A stretch of DNA of 23,982 nucleotides from Didymodactylos carnosus (lineage: Eukaryota > Rotifera > Eurotatoria > Philodinida > Philodinidae), in NCBI GenBank assembly GCA_905250885.1, contig CAJNOQ010002509.1:1-23982 (forward strand). The letters are read 5' to 3'. Below, piece by piece: positions 9,958-21,200 of the stretch; the first letter of the stretch is position 1; every line of letters begins with the position of its first letter. A program made the translations under genes and the position numbers. Under the pieces are notes generated by a model. That model saw only the letters and a program-made list of their open reading frames with translations. It was not told where the DNA came from and searched no databases.

Positions 9958-12900
9958 TTAAGCAATTATCACATAGGTTGCCGCTGTTGCCACTCCACAA
10001 TTATTGTTTTTTCTTGACATAAGAACATAACCCTAAACGAAGAATAAACATATACTTAAAATAAGTGATTAGAAAACAAAATTTGGTTCTTTATGGTTAA
10101 AAGAAAACTTACATCATTTCCCCAGTATGTACTCCATGAATTTTTAACAAGCCAATAATCTTCACCGGCCAATGTTCCATAACCGACGGCTAATACGGCA
10201 TGATCTAACGCTTCTTCCGAACTTCCTGTAAGTACAAAATATATCACAAATAAAAGGAGAGATCACATTTATCACATACATACCACAATCTGGCTCATAA
10301 TATACACCTGATGAATAAAACACAAATGTTTTATGAGCGGCGTCGATTCCTAAAATGAGAGAAAATAAAGATATGTGATAATGAGAAAAGCTGTGTTTCA
10401 AAATAACTTTTTTTCACTTACCAACTGATACTGGTCCTTTATTTGCAAGTGCGATTTTTAATGCTTGTTCGTCACCTTCGGTAATATTTACATAACCCAA
10501 AATTTTTGCACCTTTTGTTGAATTATCATGATGACAAAAACCATCCTACGAAAACGCACACAGCCAGATACTTATACTCAAAATGAATCTGTTTTTTCTT
10601 CATACCTGTTGTAAATAGGGTCCATAGGCCTCTTCCAATGCAATTCCTCCATGTTTCATAATGTATTGATATGCTCTAAAATCTTCACCACCGTCGCAAC
10701 CATTATTGCCAAATCCCCATGAACAATCGATAAGATCTTGTTCCGATAAATCAGCCATAACACCATGCTAAAGATACACTTTCTCATCAGATTCAAAAGA
10801 CTTTCTCTCACGCTTTTATTTTTATTGTACTTACTTTAACAAAATCTAAAACATTAAAAATAATTGTTTGACTTATATTATAAAAAGAGAAGTATTTGTG
10901 AACGTGAAAAGGATCAGTTGATTGTAGCAATCAATTATCGGCTATTCTCAGACAATCAAATAAATAACTTACAAGCGCCTTCTAATGCTCCCGTGGTGCC
11001 AAAACTCCAACAAGAACCACAAATGCCTTGATCTTTCACTGGCGTTACTGCACCCATAATACGCCAATCAATAGATTCTGGAATATTTTTATTTATTAAG
11101 TTTTTTCTGAATGGTAAACCGCCATTGTAGCCTTTTGAATGACGTTTTCCTCTTAATACTTTTAATTCGTCATCTGTACGGTCAGCCAAATGATTTAAAC
11201 GCATTTTATATGTTAAACCAGCACGATTTTTAGCATTCACATATCTAAACAATGAGAAACACATCAATCGTCCGTTTAAAACTATTTATACTGATAATTC
11301 AGCTTTATTCACCTCATATTGTGTCTGTACGTAGCTAATCGTTGTCGATGTTCTTTTGTGTCTTTATATTTTTTATTATGGTGTTTTTTAAATGTATCAA
11401 ACGACTGTTCGGCATGGTCTTCATACGAGCCATGATGATTTATATACTCTGACATAGGATTAAACAATACACGATGTTCATCACCAGGTCCGGGAAATCC
11501 CGTACATTTCATACCTAAATACAAGTAAATAATAAAAATACATAGGTAATTAATACTATTTTGAATCACTTACTATCAGTAATTTGAAATATTTTTTCAT
11601 CAATTTTGTCTTCATCATAATTGAAATAATCAATGTAATATTTATCAAAATGTGATCCGATTAGTGTGTCGTATCCAAACATTTCATAGTGAATAGGGTG
11701 ATTATTTTCAGCATTTATATAATACGTATAAGTACTACGTTTATCACCTGTTTGATCTATTGATTGATACATTTTGCATTGAACACCACGCCAATCAGCC
11801 AAACCCATATACTAGAAATAAAATTAAATTTGTAAAATGTTTGCTAATTATAAAATCATATATATACTTCAAATGAGTCCATATCTGGAAATGCTTGTTG
11901 CAAATCAACTAGATCTTCTTGAGTACCATTTGCTTGAAAACAACTTATTTTATTTAACACTTGTTCATCTAAATGGGAGAGATAGTATTAATAACAATAA
12001 AAGTATTTTATGTTAAAATACTTACCAGACATAGGCACAATTTTATAATTAATACCAAAATCTCCCTCACCTTGACCTTTTTTCTGTATAGTTTTGGCAA
12101 CACCTTAAATAGGTAGTGTATATCAATCTGAGAGAAAAAAATCACTGTAATATGTAAGTAATCTAAGGAGTTGAGTCTCTTTGCGAGTACGTAGCAAAAT
12201 CCTTGTAAATGAAAATAGAATACATATCTTCTAACGATGAAGTAAAATTTATAAAGTTTAAAATCAATGGTAAAATATTCAGAGATATTTTTTAACATTT
12301 CAAGTTCATAATTAATTTCTAGTATCTGATGAAATTGTGGTGTTCGTACCTTTGTAATAATCAATTCTTGAATATCCTTGTGTATTATCAACTAAAATAT
12401 TGAAAAAGACCATGACTCATTAAGAGTGAAGATAGTCGTGCAAAAGTCTGACTGAACAAACGCTATTAGCTGTATCATAGGCGAAAAATAATCTAAAAAC
12501 AGCTAGTTTGATCTATTGTCCAATACCATGACTAACTGTGGTTTGTCCAAAAGCTGAATGGTCGTAACAATTTTGTGAATAAATTCTGATAGAGCTTAAA
12601 TGAAACTTGCGAATGAAAACTTCCTAACCCATTCGGAATTGGTTCAAAACATTTTAAAATATCATCTATTTTGGCTGCTTTACACGTTGATAAACCCAGA
12701 ACTACAATATGGTCAGTTTCTATTTTAAATTTTTTAATGAAAATATACATTGCTACGAGACTCAGCATAGTCGATTACCTACGTTCTCGTCATCTGTGAA
12801 ATTTTCATAGGTTAACTCATAAGAGACCTGTGCTTCCAGAAAATCGGTTGCTACGACGAAACAACAGATCGAAATGTTGTTATTATTACGAAGACGCTTT

Positions 12901-13569
12901 GGATTATCTACACATGTAAGAACGAAAATGTTTCAATCTCGATCTTTGAAGGTACAAGATTGTTTTTCCAGGGATCTTCTGAAAAACTTACTATCGAAGA
13001 AGTTTTTTAACACTAAAACATCCGGAAATTTTCATGACCTAGAACGTCCAAAGCGGTCATTTTGACCGTTACTTTTTTCTTTTAAAATTTTATACTTAAA
13101 AATGGTTCTGAATTAAAAAATGAATTAAAAATTCTGCAAAAAATAATTTTTGTGGGACAAAATGACCGCTACGGGCGTTCCAGTGTTAAAGATTAAGTTT
13201 TCTCTTTGAATGGCAAAAACTGTAATTCTCTAACTATTTCCTATCAAAAGTTATTCAAAAAATGATCACAATCACTAAACTTTTGGACAGATAATAGGCT
13301 AAAATGCATTAAATAGAAACACAACGGATGTATGAAGTTTATAAACCTACCCCAAGCTTCAAATGGCTCATTGATTTCAGCGTATGGCAACTGAATAATT
13401 CCTCGAACATGATATGTCTTTGGTAATTCATCTAATTTAATTAATGGACTTGAACTCGATGGAGTACAAACTAAAAAATTGTCGAAAATTTAAACATCAA
13501 CACATCGTCTATTAAGAGCTTAAACTTACACAAAGTAACTGCTAATAATAATAATCCAATCATCTTCAT
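9958..13569 (-). CDS. Papain-family (C1A) cysteine proteinase, 26/29-kDa type
   Basis: Fourteen exons: 13530-13569, 13351-13470, 12350-12391, 12026-12103, 11868-11968, 11574-11811, 11313-11514, 10973-11244, 10835-10845, 10606-10767, 10422-10545, 10284-10349, 10113-10225 and 9958-10032; 1644 bases, 547 residues, close to the insect 26/29-kDa proteinase. A signal peptide ([13 protein letters not shown]) leads to a family-specific N-terminal region ([51 protein letters not shown]). An I29-like inhibitory propeptide follows ([20 protein letters not shown] to [20 protein letters not shown]). The mature peptidase starts near residue 327 (PESIDWR). The active site is intact: Gln346, Cys352 in GSCWSFG, His494 in [11 protein letters not shown] and Asn514 in [12 protein letters not shown]. 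Family knowledge suggests a secreted or lysosomal protease made as an inactive precursor. Exon 9 is only 11 bases, and intron 2 (959 bases) carries a TTAA MITE. Confidence 0.95.
10835..10845 (-). other. 11-base microexon of the cysteine proteinase
   Basis: Minus-strand ATTTTGTTAAA, flanked by TTTTAG on one side and GTAAGTAC on the other, is needed to restore the frame between exons 8 and 10. It completes a Tyr codon and adds Phe-Val-Lys, giving LEGAYFVKHGV, which fits the family's helix after the catalytic Cys. Skipping it would shift the frame. Confidence 0.8.
13007..13189. mobile_element. TTAA-flanked MITE (piggyBac-like), about 180 bases
   Basis: TTAA occurs at both ends (13007-13010 and 13186-13189), with imperfect inverted termini CACTAAAACATCC and CACTGGAACGCCC. 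A second inverted block just inside matches AGCGGTCATTTTG on the left (13052-13064) with CAAAATGACCGCT on the right (13158-13170). It has no coding capacity. It lies in intron 2 of the cysteine proteinase, the longest intron of that gene, and is probably removed by splicing. Confidence 0.65.
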
Positions 13570-13594
13570 GATGAGATATCGAATATTTTAATCT
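13570..13594 (-). promoter_or_regulatory. Acceptor just upstream of the proteinase start
   Basis: Minus-strand TGTTTTAG ends at 13593, leaving a 23-base leader before the ATG. It could take a spliced leader, or pair with the strong donor CG-GTAAGTGA on the minus strand (GT at 13830-13831) to remove a 5' UTR intron of about 240 bases. Confidence 0.4.
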
Positions 13595-13636
13595 AAAACA
13601 AGATAAACGAGATTTTTATCAGAGGAAATAAAGTCT

Positions 13637-13888
13637 ATGGAAATGTTTAGCAGCAAAAACGCTATAATGAGGTTTTCATTCTTCATTCTTCATTGGCAAT
13701 TTTTTTTTATTCTAATTACAAACGAATTTTTTATGGTAATTAATGGCAGCAGCAAGAGTTTTCAGAATGAATTAGATTCAGATAACGATTGGAATATTAT
13801 AACTGATGATGAAATGGGTCTCGTCACTTACCGTAATAGGTTTCAGATTGATCTACTCATTTTCATTAGTATACGAGCTATAAAATGA
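13637..13888 (+). CDS. Possible small membrane or secreted protein ORF, doubtful
   Basis: An 83-codon ATG frame. After a third ATG (residue 11) there is a hydrophobic stretch (FSFFILHWQFFFILI) that could be a signal or anchor, followed by an acidic region (FQNELDSDNDWNIITDDEMG) and a weak end. No family is recognised. On the opposite strand a consensus splice donor falls inside it, so the segment may instead be a 5' UTR intron of the cysteine proteinase. I favour neither strongly. Confidence 0.2.
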   Translation: MEMFSSKNAIMRFSFFILHWQFFFILITNEFFMVINGSSKSFQNELDSDNDWNIITDDEMGLVTYRNRFQIDLLIFISIRAIK

Positions 13889-14635
13889 AACAACATCACC
13901 TAATACATCTTATTCGAATACAACAAGAAGAGGTAGACATTAGTTTTCTTCTTGTTATAACAAACTACTGGAGAAGATTTCATTTTCATTTGAAAAGACA
14001 AGCATACCTGTTTCATTTCTCTTCACTTTCATCTACTTATCCTTTATGTTTCATATAATTAAGAGATAAGACAATTTTTAACCATACCATAGCCTTGTAA
14101 TTTACTTGGTCAAGGCGATTATCATTTAGAAATTTTACCATTGTCCTGCTGTCATTCTATAAATTTTAATAAAAGGAACGCAACTGTTACATGAATTATT
14201 CTATCGAGATTTTTTCATGTACAACGATGTGTCGGAAAACTAGGTGGAAGAGCTATAAACTAGTTTTTTTGATGAAAACTACGTCTTTTCACAAAGTAAA
14301 ATTTAGCTTTTTGAACGTAATAAACAGATAATATGAAAAGACTAGAACGTCTCAAACATAATATTAATTCAGAGATGGAACAACTCTTAACTGAGAGTAG
14401 AGCGTTTCTTTAGTGAGATTAGAGTTCATTTCAGATTTTTGCAACTTCAACTTCACAACTTCAGATCGAAATGTTCACAACTTGAATATATTTTTTTGCT
14501 TTTGTTATTACAGCATATCAGTAATTTTCATTCTATAGACAGCGTTGATAGAGAAAGTGCTTTCTCAAAACGATTTCCTTTTTCTGTCTTATCAATATAG
14601 AATGAGAAAAAGTACGCGTTTCAAAATTAATATTA
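13889..14635. other. Spacer between the proteinase and the MITE
   Basis: AT-rich, with no conserved frame. Short GAAGTT/AACTTC words around 14446-14465 recur inverted around 14940-14975, and TTCAGAGATGGA at 14370-14381 recurs inverted near 14977. The TTAA MITE may therefore sit inside an older, larger inverted-repeat element. Confidence 0.3.
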
Positions 14636-14843
14636 TTAACACTTTCACTGCCGGGCGTTTCAAATAGGGGATTAATCCTCAACGCCAGGCATTTTTTCCT
14701 GTTTGGAAGATGTTTTCAAGCTATTGCACAAAAGAATCTTTGAAAAAAATCTTTGAGCGAAGACGTGAATACGTCGGACGACGTATTTGCCAACGGCGAC
14801 TAGTGAATACGTCATACGACGTATACGGCAGTGAAAGTGTTAA
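14636..14843. mobile_element. TTAA-flanked MITE with 14-base perfect TIRs
   Basis: TTAA at 14636-14639 and 14840-14843 bounds a 200-base core. The terminal inverted repeats CACTTTCACTGCCG (14640-14653) and its complement (14826-14839) match perfectly. TTAA target duplication and CAC-type ends are typical of piggyBac-superfamily non-autonomous elements. Inside are two 22-base near-copies (14765-14786 and 14803-14824, 20 of 22 identical), each built around ACGT/ACGTAT dyads. Confidence 0.8.
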
Positions 14844-15182
14844 AATGACTATAATCATGCACACTGTTGTAGACAAAAGCGAAATAAATAACTGCTAGTA
14901 AAATAATGGAGACGAAAACGAAACAAGATAAAAATATTCTTGACGAAGTTGAAGTTAAACTTAACTGAAGTTCTCCATCTCTGAACTAGTTCTTCTGAAA
15001 AGATAATTCTTAACTCTCTAAACAAAATAAATGTGAGAAAACAAAAAACGTGCACCACCAATATAATCTATGTATCGAGTTAATGTAACTGTTAAAAGAG
15101 AAAATCGATATCATATTTTTTTTATAATAAAGTACAATCCGAAATTCTTTGAATATACAAACAAATACAGAAGAGTAAAAAG

Positions 15183-15188
15183 TTTATT
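15183..15188 (-). terminator. Polyadenylation signal of the CWC22 gene
   Basis: TTTATT on the plus strand is AATAAA on the minus strand, about 105 bases after the CWC22 stop codon. Confidence 0.6.
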
Positions 15189-15292
15189 TTGTTTCTCATA
15201 CAAGAACAACTACAACATGTAATAAAATATCGATATCAATTGTTTACAAACAAAAGAGAGAAAGAGAGTGTACAAAATTGTATTGTATAACA

Positions 15293-18200
15293 TCATTTTC
15301 TTCTAGATTCATTTCGTTTACTTTTGTCTTTTTTCTTTTTCATTCGTCGTTCTGGCGACGGTGATGGCGACGATGATGATGTTGAACTTGAACTTGACGA
15401 TGTAACCGATTGTTTTCGACGCTTTTTCTTTTGTTTATCATCGTGTCGAGATATTTTTTTTGTTGTTAGTGATGAATGTTTTTCATCTTTTTTCTTCCGT
15501 TGAGGTGATGGTGATTTTTGATTTGAACGTTGTGATGGCAGTGTTCTTTCTCGTCCCTCACGACCAGCCGTAGCCATTTTCATTTGTTGTAATTTTCGAT
15601 GAAATTCTAACACATCGTTACCATCATCATCATCGTCATCATCATCTACCACATCGTCTTTCGGTTGCTGTTGTTGATCTTGAACGGCAGACGTATTTGT
15701 ACGAAGAAAATCACGAAGTTCATCACTAAAAAAATACTAAAACTTATTTAATAATTGTCTGAGGTGTACATCCCAATCAACGTATATATTTAAATAGTCA
15801 AAAATGTCTGACGAGTTATAGTTTTACTTACGTTAGGCCTCCAAGACCAATGGATGTAAAAAAATTGATCGAAAATCTTGTATTTTTTGTATTATCACGT
15901 GGAAATATACCCTCAAAATATTCGGTTAACGTTCTAAACAAGCAACAAATGGCAAAATCATAGATATAAATCGTTTTTTTTAAATATCAAAATAAATGAA
16001 TACATACGGATCTTTTAGACGATTATTCAATTTTGTTAAACCCAAAAATTCTACTAATTCCAAAAATAAATTTTTTATATAAACACGACTTGATGACGTC
16101 GTATCTTCTTCGGTTAAACGAATACAGCGTAATACCTAGTAAATAAGAACAAAATTACAAATTATATTTCAAAACAAATATTTTAGATGGTAATCATCCA
16201 GTTAAATATTGAGAAATACTTACACCCCAGGAAATGGCATCCGTATATAATAGATGTGCAAAAAATTTGGCAACATTTCGTAATTTAACATTTTCTAAAC
16301 GATGAACGATATCATATTGATCTTGAAATACTTTTTCAAAACATTCAATATATTCCTTTTTCAATAAACAAAAACGCTAAATAAAGGAAATAAAGACAGA
16401 TTAATGAGTGAAAATAGGCAAAAAAAAAGAGTAGATGAATACATACTTGTCCAAGTAAACCAAAAAAACGTTCGTAGGTACGTTGTTGAGCACAACTATC
16501 CAAAATCATTTGACATAATTCCATCTAAAAGTTATGGTAAAATATAATTTATTAAAGAAGTAGAACTAAAAGTCAGTCCTACCTCTTGTCCTGGTCTTAA
16601 ATTCATTTTTAATAATTTATGTGCACATTCTTCAGCTCCGACACTTGATTGAATAGTCAAATATATCGTTCGTCGTAATGTAACTAAATTTGTTTCAGTT
16701 TGATCAATTATTGTCTGCTGTTTTTCTTCTTAAAAAATAATAAAATCAGTGAGTTTGACAATAATAATGATTCATGTTTTCTTACTTTCCGCTTCGTCTT
16801 CACTCTCTTCTTCTTCCCCATCATTTTCTTCTCCATCTTCATCTTCACTTGATTCATCATTATCATCAGCTAAACAACAACATCAACGGTTAAAAAGTTT
16901 TCAAAATAACTATATTTCATCACTTACCGTCTGATTCATCCAAAATTTGTTTTCGTATTTGTTTATATTTGTTTTCATTTTCTTCATATTCTGGATCATA
17001 TTTGAAAACATCTAAACAAAGAAAATGAGGAATTGTTAGTTAACATTTTGAACGTTTTAGAACCTAATGTATTGCGTAAATATAGTCATATTTGAAAAGA
17101 TAAGAATATCTCAGCAATGAAATATTATGAAAAACTCTCAAATGTACCACTAAATAAAGCATGAAATACTAAATGAGATAGACATAGTGAATTGAAAGTC
17201 AAAATTAAAAAACTGAGATAATTCTAAAAATTCTTTTAGACAAACGTGGAAGGAGTAATAATTTTAGTTGGTCAAAAAAATCATTCTTTAAACACACTTA
17301 ATATTGATTATCGAAAATATTTTATTCATCACTATTGTTGCCTGACCAAATTTTTATTTACAAATTTCACTCCAGTACAACCATCAAAATATGACTGGAG
17401 TCTATGATGAAAATATGAATAAATTAAATATAATTATATTTATAATTCGATAGCAACGTTCGACTATATATCATCTACGCGTTACGGTACCTCTATTCTG
17501 ATTCTGATCGTCTATTGTACGTTCTTTTACTATCATAATTTCACTCAAAAATTGAAATACAACAGTTTTTTATAAAGAATTTTTGTTAAATCAACAGCTG
17601 ATAGAATAAAAATTATCAGTTACACAACGTGGAACAATGCCTGATAGACGTCATCCTACAAATAGTTGAGAAAAATATTTAAGATTTTTTCAATAATAGT
17701 TGTATGCATAAAAAGTAAGTGAAAAATTTATGCTTTTTGCTGCACACCCTTTTAGTGTTTTTCACAGCTACTTCGCAATTCTTTCTGTCATTTAGCAAGC
17801 ACTGAGACACTGCAGATAAGATTTTCTTTCTGTTGTACGAAATCAAATTCGTACCGAACGGAAAAAAGATTTCGTAATGGTGGTGGTTATCAAAAACTTT
17901 TTTAGTCTGATACGAATTCTTTTTTCACAGAGTATGAATAGATAAATAATCTTCTTCATGCTTAGCATAAAAAAAATTGCCAGTGCTGCTCTCTGCCAGA
18001 CAGATCGCATGCCATCGGCTATTGTTATTCTGTAGCATCCATGCACACCCGAGCCCAACAAACACCATGTTCTTTTATAAGAAGAAAAAGAGGAACGTAT
18101 TGTATACGTAATACAAATGCACAAACAAACGATTGTACACTTGTAATACGTAGTTGAAAAAAAATATCTGGCAGTAGACTCATATAAAAAATGTTATTCC

Positions 18201-21200
18201 GTATCACCGCTGGTAAACAGTTTTTGTTATGATATGATTATCAAGGTAAAATCTATCCTGTAATAGCACGAAGAAATATGAGAATGAACCATAGTAATAC
18301 GATTAGAAACGAATAGGCACTAGTTCAATGATGCGACCCAAGTTTTGATCACAGGATGACTTTTATTTTACTTTTTGTTAAAAAGTATAATTTTCGATCA
18401 GTATGAACACAAAAATCTAGAAAATTGCACTGAAAAAATAAATTTATTTGTTTCAGTGTTGAATTCATTTCCTTCAGTGCAATTTTCTAGATTTTTGTGT
18501 TGATATTGGTCGAAAATTTCACAGAAAATTATAATTGAAATAAAAAGATGAAGTCAGAAATAGCTGTAGTTAATACGTCAGATGCTATTTGTATTATGCA
18601 TTAAACAACAATCTATTAAAATAGTGATCACAATCGTCACACATACACAACAATAACAGTTATCGGTATAAAATACAAATATATTTAAATTATATATATA
18701 TATATATCGTCTATTGTTCATTGTTATCACCTAATTCACTTTGTTTTGTTGGTGATACTTGTGCTGTCGTTTGTATGATCGCTAATAATTCATCTTTAAT
18801 TGAAAATTTTATAACATATAACCATGTAACACTCGTGATAACAAATCGAAATAGAACTATAAACCATGGTATTATAGTAAATATTGCTGTTGTCAAATAT
18901 TTTATATCTTCCCAACAACCTTTCATAGTATGCAATTCTTCCATCCAATTTGAACATGCTTGATAATTAAATGTATGATATTTTTCATGAAAAAAATTAT
19001 AAATTTTTTTTTGTCGAATTTCATAGAAAATTGGATCTGATGTATGAATAATTTGAAAATTACCATAAGGAATTATTGTTGTTGAAAATGCTGTATCTTG
19101 ATTATAATCATCAATAAGACAGCATAATATGAATGGAAGAAATAATAGACGATCAAAATATTTTGATGATTTTTTTTCATAAACATATTTTTCAAAATCA
19201 TTACGTACACGAGATGAATATATTGTACCATAAATAGCATAAATAAAAAATAGACAAGTTAAACTGGTTAGTGTACTAGTAGCAATTTTTAAATAACGTT
19301 TTTTAAATAAACAAATAATAAATCCTATTTGTACAATGATACATAATAATAATATGATTAAAAGAAACCATTCTGTAAACCAAATAGATAGAGAAAGACG
19401 AAATAAAATATCAATAAATGTAATTATTATCCAGCTAGTTATTAAAAATGTTCGAAAATTAAAAGAATTTTTATCCATGAACAAAGATAGAATGTAAATA
19501 TGTATATGTGTGTGTGTGAGAAAGATTAAAATGAAAGCAAGAATGAATTTAATATTTAATTTAAAACAAAAAGCGCCTGAATATTCTCAAATGTTTGATT
19601 GACAATAATTAAAAAAAGGAACATTTTTATACAAAATAATCGTGCACGAAGGTAATTCTATTGAAAGTCTTTCACCATTGTTAAAGTTCATCAGTAAAAT
19701 TTCAAGATATTTGACTCAAATAACAGCATTATAGTTTTTTCCCAGACAGTTCAAGAATGCAATTTTTACTCAAACAAGAATTCGACACAGTTAAAAAGTA
19801 AGATTCAGTTTAAAATTTTCAAAAATGTCTCTTTTTCACTCTGAAGTCTTAACTGCAAAATGACAGGTGATTTTAAGCTGTTTTTGAACCAGAACCCAAA
19901 ATCGAGAATATATAATTCCTATTATATCATTCTGTTCCAACAACACAAAATTAGTCTTTGCTTAAAACTGTATAGTTGTGAATCGAAATTACATGCTTGA
20001 ACTAGCTAAGAAACTATAATATCGTTACATAAATTTATGGCCACAGTTAGTCATATTTCATCATATTTTCGTTTTCTCTCCAAGCTCTCCACAACATTTT
20101 TTTATTGAACAGCATTCAACTTATAAAAGCGTGCGCTCATTTGCTAAGTAATATTTACTCTGTATGACTAGTTTGTTTACAAAAACATTTGTAATTGAAT
20201 TATGCAACTTTACTTCAATAATTTTATTGGAGTTTTCCTTTATATACCATTTGGTGGAAAACTCTTTCAACTCTCTAAATTACTGTTAAAAATCATTTTC
20301 AGTTATTCGAATCGAGAAATAGCATAGAAAATTAAAACTATTTGGATAATTTTGGTACTTATTGTATGAACATACAGTTGACTTTCGCAAAAAATACATG
20401 TGTACGCTTCGAAGATCATAGAGAACCATCTGTGCAGAAGTCAAATTATGTTTAAACAATTTATAATCGTATATGTTGTTTAAATATTTTTCAAAATATA
20501 ACTGTTAAGTTGTGATCATGGGCGTATTATAGTTCATATTAGTTCGACCCCATTACAAAAGCTATTTCTAGTACTGTATATATATTTAGCCCTAGTTCAT
20601 TATTCTAGTTCATCTATATTCAATCGGTATTACACGATTATATGTACTTACATTTTCCAATAAAGATAAACATGACGAAAAAACTATTTAATACGATAAA
20701 GACTAAGATTAAGAGTATCCCCCTCTTTTTTTATCTTCTTGGCAAGTCGAGAACGAAAGTCCGATTGCATTCAAATTCATTTCGAAAAAGAAAATCAATG
20801 TATTTTTGTGCAGCATGTTCTTCTATGGGTTTGCTGAAACATTCTGGTTTCTATTGAAGTACATTACGATCCTCTGAAAACTTCATTCGATCGGGTCCAA
20901 AGTTTTACCACAGATACCTGAGTCGATATCTTAGAATGCGAATTTTCGTTTTTGAGCGTTCTTTCTTGAGATATAAAAATTGGTAACAGCCCTAGGTGAA
21001 ATCTAGGATTTGGGTTTTGAAAACTCCGTAAATCGGAAAGAAATAATCAAAAACGAACAATCAACATTTCCGTTCTGAGATATCGGCCCAAGCATCTGTG
21101 GTAAAACTTTGAACCCAATCGAATGAAGTTTTCAGAGGGTCGTAATGTACTTCAATGGAAATTAGAGTTTTTCAGCAAATCCATAGACGAACATGTCCGA

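Noticed and set aside
12532..12768. Minus-strand frame in proteinase intron 2
   Set aside because: It lies within the intron, has no splice sites that fit the gene's phase and no family resemblance.
14710..14898. Plus-strand ORF of 62 codons
   Set aside because: It lies mostly inside the TTAA MITE, and its repeated Val-Gly/Arg pattern comes from the internal ACGT repeats.
16749..16934. Ser-rich plus-strand frame
   Set aside because: It is the antisense of the acidic CWC22 exon 5, where GAA/GAT codons read as Ser on the other strand.
17843..18207. Minus-strand frames in CWC22 intron 3
   Set aside because: No motif, no supporting splice sites, and no ATG context suggesting an additional nested gene.
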